Below the pieces are notes generated by a model. The model worked only from the letters and a program-made list of their open reading frames with translations. It ran no database searches and was not told the origin of the DNA. A program made the translations under genes and the position numbers. Shown here piece by piece: positions 9,670 through 18,530 of a stretch of 64,000 nucleotides of DNA; the stretch's first letter is position 1, and each line of letters begins with the position of its first letter. Source of the DNA: Pseudoduganella armeniaca (GTDB lineage: Bacteria > Pseudomonadota > Gammaproteobacteria > Burkholderiales > Burkholderiaceae_D); assembly GCF_003028855.1 (NCBI RefSeq), contig NZ_CP028324.1:1116001-1180000 (forward strand), given 5' to 3'.

Positions 9670-11382
9670 ATGAGCCAGCCGCACACGAATGACAACGCCG
9701 ACCCACGCTTCGACGCCAGCCGCGATATCCGCGCGCCGCGCGGCCCCGAGCGGGTCTGCAAGACCTGGGGCGCGGAAGCGGCCTACCGCATGATCCAGAA
9801 CAACCTGGACAAGGAAGTGGCGGAGAATCCGCAGCACCTGGTCGTCTACGGCGGCATCGGCCGCGCCGCCCGCAACTGGGCGTGCTTCGACCAGATCCTG
9901 GCCTCGCTGAAGGAGCTGGGCGAGGAAGAGACGCTGCTGATCCAGTCCGGCAAGCCGGTCGGCGTGTTCCGCACCCATGCGGATGCGCCACGCGTGCTGC
10001 TGGCCAATTCGAACCTGGTGCCGAAGTGGGCCAACTGGGAACACTTCAATGAGCTCGATCGCCAGGGCCTGTTCATGTATGGCCAGATGACGGCCGGCAG
10101 CTGGATCTACATCGGCACGCAGGGCATCGTGCAGGGCACCTACGAGACGTTCGCCGAGGCCGGCCGCCAGCACTTCGGCGGCGACCTGGCCGGGCGCTGG
10201 GTGCTGACGGCAGGCCTGGGCGGCATGGGCGGCGCACAGCCGCTGGCGGCCACGATGGCGGGCGCGGTGTCGCTGACGATCGAGTGCCAGCAAAGCAGCA
10301 TCGACTTCCGCCTGCGCACGCGCTACCTGGACAAGCAGGCCGCCAGCATCGACGAGGCGCTGGCGCTGGTGCGCCAGCACAAGGAGGCGCGCGAGGCGAT
10401 CTCCATCGGCCTGCTCGGCAACGCGGCCGACATCCTGCCGCAGCTGGTCGCCAAGGCGAAGGCGGGCGGCCTGGTGCCGGACCTGGTTACCGACCAGACC
10501 TCGGCGCATGACCTGATCAACGGCTACCTGCCGCAGGGCTGGAGCGTGGCGGACTGGAAGAAGGCGCAGCAGGACCCGGCCCGCCATGCCGAGCTGAAGG
10601 CGGCCGCCGCCAAGTCGTGCGCCGTGCACGTGCAGGCCATGCTGGACTTCCAGCAGCTGGGCGCCAAGGTGGTCGACTACGGCAACAATATCCGCCAGGT
10701 CGCGTTCGACGAAGGCGTCGAGAATGCATTCGACTTCCCCGGCTTCGTGCCGGCGTATATCCGGCCGCAGTTCTGCGAAGGGCGCGGGCCGTTCCGCTGG
10801 GTGGCGCTGTCCGGCGACCCGGAAGACATCTATAAAACCGATGCGAAGATCAAGGAGCTGTTCCCGCACCACGCCAACGTGCACCGCTGGCTGGACATGG
10901 CGCGCGAGCGCATCGCCTTCCAGGGCCTGCCGGCGCGCATTTGCTGGCTGGGCCTGGGCGAGCGTCACATCGCCGGCCTGGCGTTCAACGAGATGGTGAA
11001 AAACGGTGAGCTGAAAGCGCCGATCGTCATCGGCCGCGACCACCTGGACACGGGGTCCGTGGCCAGCCCGAACCGCGAGACGGAAAGCATGAAGGACGGC
11101 ACCGACGCGGTCTCCGACTGGCCGCTGCTGAACGCGCTGCTGAACACCGCCGGCGGCGCCACCTGGGTATCGCTGCACCATGGCGGTGGCGTCGGCATGG
11201 GGTATTCTCAGCACTCCGGCGTCGTCATCGTGGCCGACGGCACCGATGCGGCGGCGGCGCGCCTGGCGCGCGTGCTCGTCAACGACAGCGGCTCGGGCGT
11301 CATGCGCCATGCCGACGCGGGCTACGAGAGCGCCATCGCCTGCGCCAAGCGCAACGGCCTGAACCTGCCAATGATCAAATGA
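9670..11382 (+). CDS. hutU: Urocanate hydratase (urocanase)
   Basis: HutU hydrates urocanate to imidazolonepropionate, the second step of histidine breakdown, with tightly bound NAD. The 570-residue length is normal. The dinucleotide-binding [12 protein letters not shown] lies near residues 182-193. Family-typical stretches include [46 protein letters not shown] and the C-terminal [26 protein letters not shown] precedes the start. It is first in the operon, directly after the HutC-like promoter, and its stop overlaps the hutH start in an ATGA junction. Confidence 0.97.
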   Translation: MSQPHTNDNADPRFDASRDIRAPRGPERVCKTWGAEAAYRMIQNNLDKEVAENPQHLVVYGGIGRAARNWACFDQILASLKELGEEETLLIQSGKPVGVFRTHADAPRVLLANSNLVPKWANWEHFNELDRQGLFMYGQMTAGSWIYIGTQGIVQGTYETFAEAGRQHFGGDLAGRWVLTAGLGGMGGAQPLAATMAGAVSLTIECQQSSIDFRLRTRYLDKQAASIDEALALVRQHKEAREAISIGLLGNAADILPQLVAKAKAGGLVPDLVTDQTSAHDLINGYLPQGWSVADWKKAQQDPARHAELKAAAAKSCAVHVQAMLDFQQLGAKVVDYGNNIRQVAFDEGVENAFDFPGFVPAYIRPQFCEGRGPFRWVALSGDPEDIYKTDAKIKELFPHHANVHRWLDMARERIAFQGLPARICWLGLGERHIAGLAFNEMVKNGELKAPIVIGRDHLDTGSVASPNRETESMKDGTDAVSDWPLLNALLNTAGGATWVSLHHGGGVGMGYSQHSGVVIVADGTDAAAARLARVLVNDSGSGVMRHADAGYESAIACAKRNGLNLPMIK

Positions 11383-12944
11383 GTGAAGACATGAAGCAAA
11401 CCAACCATACGCTGACCCTGAAACCCGGCAAGCTGACCCTGGCCGAGCTGCGCGCCGCCTGGACCGCACACGGCCGTATCGCGCTGGCGGCGGAAGCCTA
11501 CCCCGTCATCGAGGCGTCGGCGCAGGCCGTGCAGGCCATCGTCGCGAAAGGCGACGCCGCCTACGGCATCAACACCGGCTTCGGCCTGCTGGCGAAAACC
11601 CGCATCCCGGACGACAAGCTGGAACAGTTGCAGCGCAACCTGATCCTGTCCCACTCCGTCGGCACGGGCGACCTGATGCCCGACCACGTGGTGCGCCTGT
11701 TGATGCTGATGAAGATCGGCAGCCTGGCGCGCGGCTACTCCGGCATCCGCGCTGTTGTCATCGACACGCTGATCGCGCTGTACAACGCCGGCATCATGCC
11801 GGCCATTCCAGTCAAGGGCTCGGTGGGCGCGTCGGGCGACCTGGCGCCGCTGTCGCACATGACCTTGGCGATCCTGGGCGTGGGCGAAGTGCGCGTCAAG
11901 GGTGAGCTGATGCAGGCGGCCGACGCCCTCAAATCCGCCGGCATCGCCCCCGTCGTGCTGGCGGCAAAAGAGGGCCTGGCGCTGATCAACGGCACCCAGG
12001 CATCGGCCGCGCTGGCGCTGCACGGCCTGTTCATGGCGGAGCGCCTGCTGGAGGCGGGCATGGTGACGGGTTCGCTGTCGCTGGACGCGGCCAAGGGCAG
12101 CGACTCGCCGTTCGACGCGCGCGTGCACGAAGTGCGCGGCCAGCCCGGCCAGATCGCCGCCGCGGCCATCTACCGCCAGCTGGTGACGGGCAGCGCGATC
12201 CGCGCCTCGCACCTGGAAGGCGACGAGCGCGTGCAGGACCCGTACTGCCTGCGCTGCCAGCCGCAGGTGATGGGCGCCTGCATGGACCTGATCGCCAACG
12301 CCACCCGCACGCTGCTGATCGAGGCCAATGCCGTGACCGACAACCCGCTGCTGTTCCGCGACGGCGACGAGGTCAATATCGTCTCGGGCGGTAACTTCCA
12401 TGCCGAGCCGGTGGCCTTCGCGGCGGACACGCTGGCGCTGGCCATCGCGGAAATCGGCAGCATCGCCGAGCGCCGCATCGCGCTGCTGATCGACGCCACC
12501 TTGTCCGGCCTGCCGCCGTTCCTGGTGCGCGAACCGGGCGTCAACTCCGGCTTCATGATCGCCCATGTGACGGCGGCCGCGCTGGCATCGGAAAACAAGT
12601 CGCTGGCGCATCCGGCCAGCGTGGACACGATCCCTACGTCCGCCAACCAGGAAGACCACGTCAGCATGGCCACCTTCGCGGCGCGCCGGCTGGACGACAT
12701 GGCGCACAATACGGCAGCCATCATCGGCATCGAACTGCTGGCGGCCGCGCAGGGCATCGATTTCCACCGGCCGTTGAAAACGTCGCCGCACCTGGAGCAC
12801 GTGCATTCGCAGCTGCGCCAGAAGGTACCGTTCTTCGACGCCGACCGTTACTTCGCGCCCGATATCGAGGCGGCCAAGCAGATGGTGCTGAAGGGCGAAC
12901 TGTCGGCCACCTGCCGCAGCCTGTTCACGCCGCTGCATCCGTAA
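11379..12944 (+). CDS. hutH: Histidine ammonia-lyase
   Basis: HutH removes ammonia from L-histidine to give urocanate. The 521-residue sequence carries the MIO prosthetic group precursor Ala-Ser-Gly at residues 151-153 in [33 protein letters not shown] and [20 protein letters not shown] are also typical. The start used here overlaps the hutU stop by four bases (ATGA); a second ATG lies at 11391, so the true N-terminus could be four residues shorter. It is cytosolic and feeds HutU directly. Confidence 0.97.
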   Translation: MSEDMKQTNHTLTLKPGKLTLAELRAAWTAHGRIALAAEAYPVIEASAQAVQAIVAKGDAAYGINTGFGLLAKTRIPDDKLEQLQRNLILSHSVGTGDLMPDHVVRLLMLMKIGSLARGYSGIRAVVIDTLIALYNAGIMPAIPVKGSVGASGDLAPLSHMTLAILGVGEVRVKGELMQAADALKSAGIAPVVLAAKEGLALINGTQASAALALHGLFMAERLLEAGMVTGSLSLDAAKGSDSPFDARVHEVRGQPGQIAAAAIYRQLVTGSAIRASHLEGDERVQDPYCLRCQPQVMGACMDLIANATRTLLIEANAVTDNPLLFRDGDEVNIVSGGNFHAEPVAFAADTLALAIAEIGSIAERRIALLIDATLSGLPPFLVREPGVNSGFMIAHVTAAALASENKSLAHPASVDTIPTSANQEDHVSMATFAARRLDDMAHNTAAIIGIELLAAAQGIDFHRPLKTSPHLEHVHSQLRQKVPFFDADRYFAPDIEAAKQMVLKGELSATCRSLFTPLHP

Positions 12945-12959
12945 GGAGGAAAGGAGCCC

Positions 12960-13748
12960 ATGGACTACCGTTTCAAGCAGGGCAGCATCCCGCTGCTCGT
13001 CTCGATGCCGCACGTGGGCACCGATATCCCCGACGATATCGCCGCCACCCTGGCGCCCTGCGCGCAGGTCAAGGCCGATACCGACTGGCACCTGGAACAG
13101 CTGTACGGTTTCCTGGACGAGATGGGCGCTTCCACCCTGGCGGCGCGCTGGTCGCGCTACGTGATCGACCTGAACCGCCCGCCGGAAAATACCAACCTGT
13201 ATCCGGGCCAGGACACGACGGGCCTATGCCCGGTCGATACCTTCGGCCGCGAGCAGCTGTACCAGCCCGGCCGCGCGCCGGACGACGCCGAGGTGCGCCG
13301 GCGCCTGGCGCTGTACTGGCAGCCGTACCACCAGCGCCTGCGCGCGGAGCTGGACCGGCTGCTGGCGCTGCATGGCCGGGTGGTGCTGTGGGAGGCGCAT
13401 TCGATCGCTTCCGTCGTGCCGCGCTTTTTCGAAGGCAAGCTGCCGGACCTGAACTTCGGCACGGCGGACGGCGCCAGCGCGGACGCGGGCCTGACGGCAC
13501 GCATCACCGAACTGGCACGGGCGGACGGCAAGTTCACGGTGGCCGTCAACGGCCGCTTCAAGGGCGGCCACATCACCCGCCACTACGGCCAGCCGGAGCG
13601 CGGCATCCATGCCGTGCAGCTGGAGATGTGCCAGTCCACCTATATGGATGAGACGTTCCCGTTCGGCTACCGGCCCGACCTGGCGCTGCAGGTGCAGCCG
13701 GTGTTGCGCCGTTTGCTGCAGGCCGCGGCCGATTGGGCGCGCCCGTGA
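12960..13748 (+). CDS. hutG: N-formylglutamate deformylase
   Basis: HutG splits N-formyl-L-glutamate into glutamate and formate, the last step in the pathway that uses HutF. The 262 residues include MPHVGTDIPDD at the N-terminus, TDWHLEQLYGFL, SRYVIDLNRPP and LWEAHSIAS, and a C-terminal GGHITRHYGQP, matching the metal-dependent N-formylglutamate amidohydrolase family. A strong AAGGAGGAAAGGAG ribosome-binding region precedes the ATG. The stop overlaps the hutF GTG start. Confidence 0.95.
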   Translation: MDYRFKQGSIPLLVSMPHVGTDIPDDIAATLAPCAQVKADTDWHLEQLYGFLDEMGASTLAARWSRYVIDLNRPPENTNLYPGQDTTGLCPVDTFGREQLYQPGRAPDDAEVRRRLALYWQPYHQRLRAELDRLLALHGRVVLWEAHSIASVVPRFFEGKLPDLNFGTADGASADAGLTARITELARADGKFTVAVNGRFKGGHITRHYGQPERGIHAVQLEMCQSTYMDETFPFGYRPDLALQVQPVLRRLLQAAADWARP

Positions 13749-15112
13749 GCGCGCTGTTCTGCCGCCATGCGCTGCTGCCCGAGGGCTGGCGCAACGACGT
13801 GCTGCTGCGCTGGGACGCGGCCGGCCTGCTGAGCGAGGTGACGCCGGACACGGCGGCGCCGGCCGGCGTCGAGGTGGCGCGGCTGGTCCTGCCGGGCATG
13901 GTCAACCTGCATTCGCACAGCTTCCAGCGCGCCCTGTCTGGCATGACGGAAGTCGCGGGCGACACGCCGGACAGCTTCTGGACCTGGCGCGACCTGATGT
14001 ACCGCTTCGCCCGCCAGATCACGCCGCAGCAGATGGAAGCGATCGCCGCCCAGCTGTTCTCGGAATGCCTGCGCCACGGTTACACGTCCGTTTGCGAGTT
14101 TCATTATGTGCACCGCCAGCCCGATGGCGCGTTATACGCGGATATCGCCGAGACAGCGCGGCGGGTTGTCAACGGCGCGCAACTGGCTGGCATCGGCATC
14201 ACGATGCTGCCGGTGCTCTACAGTTACGCGGGCTTCGGCGAGCAGCCGCTGAAACCCGAGCAGGCCCGCTTCCGCACGGATGCGGCCGAGGTACTGCAAA
14301 TCGTCGCGGCGCTGGAACCGTTGCGCGGCGCGGCGGTCGAAGTGGGCGTGGCGCCGCATTCGCTGCGCGCCGCGTCGATCGGGCAGATCGAGGCGGTGCT
14401 GGCGGGATTGCCGGCGGGGCGGCCGGTACACGTGCATATTGCCGAGCAGATGGGCGAGGTGCGCCAGTGCCTGGACCATAGCGGGCGCCGCCCGGTGCGG
14501 TATTTGTTTGATAATCTGCCAATTGACGCGCGTTGGTGCCTCGTCCATGCGACGCACCTGGACGAAGCGGAAGTGGCGCTGCTGGCCAACAGCGGCGCGG
14601 TGGCGGGCTTGTGCCCGACCACGGAGGCGAACCTGGGCGACGGCCTGTTCCCGCTGGCGCCGTACCTGGCGCAGGGCGGCCGGTTCGGCGTGGGCAGCGA
14701 TAGTCACGTGTCGCAAAGCCCCGTGGAGGAATTGCGCTGGCTGGAATACGGCCAGCGGCTGGTGCGGCAGCAGCGCAATATCACCGTCGCACCGGGTGAA
14801 CGACGCGTGGGCAGCCACCTGTGGCAGGCCGCGCTGGCGGGCGGCGCGCAAGCGTCCGGCCGCCCAGTGGGAGCACTGGCAGCAGGCTTGTCGGCCGACG
14901 TGCTGGTGCTGGACGACAGCCATCCCAATCTGTACGGGCTGGCGGCACCGGATGTGCTGAACGGTTTCATCTTCAGCGGCAACGATAATCTGGTACGAGA
15001 TGTGTTGGCTGGCGGCCGTTGGGTGGTACGCAGCCAGGAGCACGTGGCGCAACCGGCCATCGCCGCGCGCTTCCGACAGACGCTGGCCGAACTGCGTGAG
15101 TTGCGATCATGA
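13745..15112 (+). CDS. hutF: Formimidoylglutamate deiminase
   Basis: HutF converts N-formimidoyl-L-glutamate to N-formyl-L-glutamate and ammonia, which defines the five-step Pseudomonas-type pathway. The 455-residue amidohydrolase has NLHSHSFQRALSG (metal HxH), CEFHYVHRQPDG, PHSLRAAS, VHIHIAEQ-like sequence, HATHLDEAE and GVGSDSHVSQSPVEELRWLEY. I chose GTG at 13745 because it overlaps the hutG stop in GTGA; an upstream TTG is possible but would lengthen the overlap. It overlaps the hutD start by four bases. Confidence 0.95.
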   Translation: MSALFCRHALLPEGWRNDVLLRWDAAGLLSEVTPDTAAPAGVEVARLVLPGMVNLHSHSFQRALSGMTEVAGDTPDSFWTWRDLMYRFARQITPQQMEAIAAQLFSECLRHGYTSVCEFHYVHRQPDGALYADIAETARRVVNGAQLAGIGITMLPVLYSYAGFGEQPLKPEQARFRTDAAEVLQIVAALEPLRGAAVEVGVAPHSLRAASIGQIEAVLAGLPAGRPVHVHIAEQMGEVRQCLDHSGRRPVRYLFDNLPIDARWCLVHATHLDEAEVALLANSGAVAGLCPTTEANLGDGLFPLAPYLAQGGRFGVGSDSHVSQSPVEELRWLEYGQRLVRQQRNITVAPGERRVGSHLWQAALAGGAQASGRPVGALAAGLSADVLVLDDSHPNLYGLAAPDVLNGFIFSGNDNLVRDVLAGGRWVVRSQEHVAQPAIAARFRQTLAELRELRS

Positions 15113-15699
15113 CGACGCTGATACAGTATGCAAGCCTGAACCCCACGCCCTGGAAGAATGGCGGGGGCTGTACGACGGAAATCATGGCGTCGCCCCCGGG
15201 CGCCACCCTGAACGATTTCGACTGGCGCATCAGCCTGGCGACGATCGCGCAAAGCGGGCCATTCTCCGTCTTTCCCGGCATCGACCGCACGTTGACCCTG
15301 GTGGACGGCGGCAACGTCGTGCTGGACGTGGGCAACGAGCGCAAGGTGGCGCTGTCCGAGCGCGAACCGGTCGTTGCCTTTCCGGGCGAGGTGCCCGTCA
15401 ACGCGACGGTGGATGGCGACCCCACCACCGACTTCAACGTGATGACGCGGCGCGAACGCTGCTCGCACCAGCTCGAGCGGCGCGTGGTGCGCGACTTCTC
15501 CGTGCTGGAGCGGCGCAGCGCGCTGACGGTGCTGTTCCTGGCCGAGGGCGAAAGCCTGACGGTGTACAGCAGCCGCGAGCGGATGGTGCTGGTGCGCTAT
15601 GATGCGGTGGTACTGGACCGCGAGGAGACGTGGACCCTGGAAGCGCCCAGCGCCACCGTCTTCATCGTCGACATCATGCCCAACGAGGAGGACGAGTAG
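15109..15699 (+). CDS. hutD: HutD family protein
   Basis: This 196-residue bicupin-like protein starts in the ATGA overlap at the end of hutF. It shows the family hallmarks NPTPWKNGGGCTTEI near the N-terminus and FDWRISLATIAQSGPFSVFPG after it. HutD proteins are conserved in hut operons but have no established reaction; a role in limiting urocanate or tuning pathway flux has been suggested. Position between hutF and hutI supports the family call. Confidence 0.93.
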   Translation: MTTLIQYASLNPTPWKNGGGCTTEIMASPPGATLNDFDWRISLATIAQSGPFSVFPGIDRTLTLVDGGNVVLDVGNERKVALSEREPVVAFPGEVPVNATVDGDPTTDFNVMTRRERCSHQLERRVVRDFSVLERRSALTVLFLAEGESLTVYSSRERMVLVRYDAVVLDREETWTLEAPSATVFIVDIMPNEEDE

Positions 15700-15702
15700 C
15701 GC

Positions 15703-16935
15703 ATGCAGCAATGGGACCTGTTGATCACGAACGTGCACCTGGCCCGCATGACGGGCGGTGGCTATGGTGAACTGCGCGACGGCGCCATCGCCGTGCGCGA
15801 CGGCCGCATCGCCTGGCTGGGCAGCGCGGCCGAAGCGGCAGCCGTTGGCGGCGCCCGCGAAGTGCGCGACGGTGCCGGCTGCTGGCTGACGCCGGGCTTG
15901 ATCGACTGCCACACGCACATCGTCCACGCCGGCAATCGCAGCGACGAATTCGAGGCGCGCCTGAACGGTGCCACCTACGAGGACATCGCCCGCGCCGGCG
16001 GTGGCATCATGTCCACCGTGCGCGCCACCCGGGCGGCCAGCGAGGACGAGCTGCTGGCGGCCAGCCTGCCGCGCATCGCCAGCTTGCTGGCCGAGGGCGT
16101 GACCACCCTGGAGATCAAGTCCGGCTACGGGCTGGACGCGGCATCGGAAGCGAAGATGCTGCGCGTGGCTCGGCGGGTCGGCCAGGAGCTGCCGGTGCGC
16201 GTCGTGACGACGTTCCTGGGTGCCCATGCCCTGCCGCCCGAATATGCCGGCAATCCGGATGGCTACGTGGAGGCCGTGTGCGCCATGATCCCGGCGCTGG
16301 CGGAGCAGGGCCTGGTCGATGCCGTGGATGCGTTCTGCGAGCGGATCGCCTTCAGCAATGTGCAAACCGAACGCGTGTTCGAGGCGGCGCGCGCGCACGG
16401 CCTGCCCGTCAAGCTGCACGCCGAACAGCTGTCGGACCAGCAGGGCGCGCAGCTGGTGGCGCGCTTCAATGGCCTGTCGGCCGACCACCTGGAGCACCTG
16501 AGCGAAGCGGGCATTGCCGCGATGGCGGCCAGCGGCACCGTGGCCGTGCTGCTGCCGGGCGCTTATTACTTCCTGCGCGATACCACGCCGCCGCCGGTCG
16601 CCGCCTTGCGCGCCGCCGGCGTGCCCATGGCGGTCGCCACCGACAACAACCCGGGCACGTCGCCGATGACTTCCCTGCTGCTGGCGATGAACATGGCCTG
16701 CACCTTGTGGCGCCTGACGCCGTACGAAGCGCTGGCCGGCTGCACGGTACACGGCGCCCGTGCACTGGGGCTGCAGGCGGAGCTCGGCACGCTGGAAGTG
16801 GGCAAGCGCGCCGACTTCGCGCTGTGGCGCATCGCCCGGCCGGCGGACCTCAGCTATGCGATCGGCTTCAATCCCTGCGCGTCCGTCGTCCACGACGGCG
16901 TCTGGCGCGCATCGCACATCTGGGCAAACGCCTAG
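15703..16935 (+). CDS. hutI: Imidazolonepropionase
   Basis: HutI hydrolyses 4-imidazolone-5-propionate to N-formimidoyl-L-glutamate. The 410-residue amidohydrolase has [17 protein letters not shown] (metal HxH and substrate contacts), [41 protein letters not shown] and [10 protein letters not shown]. The start lies three bases after the hutD stop and follows GAGGAGGACGAG. Its stop codon shares a G with the GTG of the transporter gene, extending the chain of coupled genes. Confidence 0.96.
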   Translation: MQQWDLLITNVHLARMTGGGYGELRDGAIAVRDGRIAWLGSAAEAAAVGGAREVRDGAGCWLTPGLIDCHTHIVHAGNRSDEFEARLNGATYEDIARAGGGIMSTVRATRAASEDELLAASLPRIASLLAEGVTTLEIKSGYGLDAASEAKMLRVARRVGQELPVRVVTTFLGAHALPPEYAGNPDGYVEAVCAMIPALAEQGLVDAVDAFCERIAFSNVQTERVFEAARAHGLPVKLHAEQLSDQQGAQLVARFNGLSADHLEHLSEAGIAAMAASGTVAVLLPGAYYFLRDTTPPPVAALRAAGVPMAVATDNNPGTSPMTSLLLAMNMACTLWRLTPYEALAGCTVHGARALGLQAELGTLEVGKRADFALWRIARPADLSYAIGFNPCASVVHDGVWRASHIWANA

Positions 16936-18431
16936 TGCGCGCGCTGGCGCTGACGGTAGGCCTGCTGGCGGCGCTGCCGGCGCTGGCGGACGACGTTCTG
17001 CACGTCGGCTCCAAGCGTTTTACCGAGTCGTACATCCTGGCCGAAATCGTCGCGCAGACGGCCGCGCCGCACGCGCGCACGGAGCACAGGCAAGGTCTGG
17101 GCAACACGGCCATCGTGCTCGCGGCCCTGCAAAACGGCAGCATCGACGTCTATCCGGAATACCTCGGTACGATCGACCAGGAAATCCTGAAACACGACAA
17201 GCCGGCCTCGCTTGAGCAGATCCAGCGCGAGCTGGCACCCTTGGGACTGGGCGTGGCGGTGCCGCTGGGTTTCAACAACACCTATGCGCTGGCGGTGCGG
17301 GGTGATACGCCGGGCGTGCGCACCTTGTCCGACCTGGCCGCGCAAGCCAACCTGCAGTTTGGCCTGTCGCATGAATTCATCGGCCGCGCGGACGGCTGGC
17401 CCGGCCTGCGCCAGCGCTACCGCCTGCCGCAGCAGCCGCGCGGCCTCGATCACGGTATCGCCTACGAAGCGCTGGCGCAGCGGCAGGTGGACGTGATCGA
17501 CATCTATTCGACGGACGCCAAGATCGGCCGCTATGGCCTGAAGGTGCTGGAAGACGACCAGGGCTATTTTCCGCGCTACGACGCGGTGCTGCTGTACCGG
17601 CTCGATGCGGCCAAGCGTTTTCCGGCCGCCTGGGCCGCGCTGCAACAGCTGGAAGGGAAGCTTGGCGCCAGCGACATGATCGCGCTGAACGGCGCCGCCG
17701 AATTGCAGGGGCGGCCATTTGCCGCCGTCGCGCGCGACTGGCTGGCCAGGTCCGCCCAGGGATCGCAAGCGCTCGTTCAGGCGACGCCGCCCGCGCACCG
17801 CAACCTGGCCGACGTCCTGTTCGCGCCCGACCTGGGCCGCCTGACCGGCCAGCACGTGCTGTTGGTGGCGTTGTCCGTGCTGCTGGCCTGCCTGGTCGGC
17901 GTGCCGCTGGGGATCGTGGCGGCCTACCGGGCGCGCCTGCGCCAGGGCGTGCTGGGCGTGACGGGCATGCTGCAGACGATTCCATCGCTGGCGCTGCTGG
18001 CGATGCTGATCCCCCTGCTGGGCCGCATCGGCATCGTGCCGGCGCTGGTGGCGCTGTTCGTGTACGCGCTGCTGCCCATCGTGCGCAATACGTGCACGGG
18101 CCTGGCCGGCGTGCCGCGCGGCCTGCGGCAGGCCGCGCTGGCGCTGGGGCTGAACCGCTGGCAGCGGCTGTGGCACGTGGAGCTGCCGCTGGCGCTGCCG
18201 GTGATCCTGGCCGGGGTCAAGACGGCCGCCGTCATGAGCGTCGGCACGGCCACGATCGCGGCGTTCATCGGCGCCGGCGGCTACGGCGAGCGCATCACGA
18301 CGGGCTTGGCACTGAACGACAACGCCATGATGCTGGCCGGCGCCTTGCCGGCCGCCGCGCTGGCGCTGCTGACGCAGGCGCTGTTCGAGCTGCTGGAGCG
18401 GCGCTTCGTCGTACGTACTGGGCGGGCCTGA
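16935..18431 (+). CDS. Fused ABC transporter binding protein/permease, osmoprotectant (OpuC) type
   Basis: This 498-residue fusion has a signal-like N-terminal segment, then a periplasmic binding domain of the glycine betaine/choline type (about residues 20-280: VGSKRFTESYILAE, NGSIDVYPEYLGT, YEALAQRQVDVIDIYSTD), then a BPD permease domain with several membrane helices (about 295-490: LQTIPSLALLAMLIPLLG). GTG at 16935 overlaps the hutI stop by one base. As last gene of the hut operon it most likely imports histidine or a related imidazole compound. No ATPase subunit is encoded nearby, so it must borrow one. Substrate is inferred from position. Confidence 0.87.
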   Translation: MRALALTVGLLAALPALADDVLHVGSKRFTESYILAEIVAQTAAPHARTEHRQGLGNTAIVLAALQNGSIDVYPEYLGTIDQEILKHDKPASLEQIQRELAPLGLGVAVPLGFNNTYALAVRGDTPGVRTLSDLAAQANLQFGLSHEFIGRADGWPGLRQRYRLPQQPRGLDHGIAYEALAQRQVDVIDIYSTDAKIGRYGLKVLEDDQGYFPRYDAVLLYRLDAAKRFPAAWAALQQLEGKLGASDMIALNGAAELQGRPFAAVARDWLARSAQGSQALVQATPPAHRNLADVLFAPDLGRLTGQHVLLVALSVLLACLVGVPLGIVAAYRARLRQGVLGVTGMLQTIPSLALLAMLIPLLGRIGIVPALVALFVYALLPIVRNTCTGLAGVPRGLRQAALALGLNRWQRLWHVELPLALPVILAGVKTAAVMSVGTATIAAFIGAGGYGERITTGLALNDNAMMLAGALPAAALALLTQALFELLERRFVVRTGRA

Positions 18432-18483
18432 GCCTGACTCGTCTGGATTGGCCGGCCCGCATCTTCAACCCAAGACCGACAAC

Positions 18484-18510
18484 AGGGGTCAGACCCGCAG
18501 GGTCTGACCC
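18484..18510. repeat. GGGGTCAGACC-type palindrome
   Basis: This 27-bp hairpin has 12-bp perfect arms (GGGGTCAGACCC and its complement) around a GCA loop. It lies between the convergent hut transporter and the copper receptor, 20 bp from the receptor's stop. It nearly matches the element at 38313, including the CAGCCCTT and GTTGG that follow both. Confidence 0.92.
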
Positions 18511-18530
18511 CAGCCCTTGCTGTTGGGTTT

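Noticed and set aside
6318..9761. A 1,147-codon minus-strand frame spanning the amidohydrolase to hutU
   Set aside because: It crosses several well-supported genes in shadow frames, with low-complexity composition; the true minus gene there (7733-8590) uses another frame.
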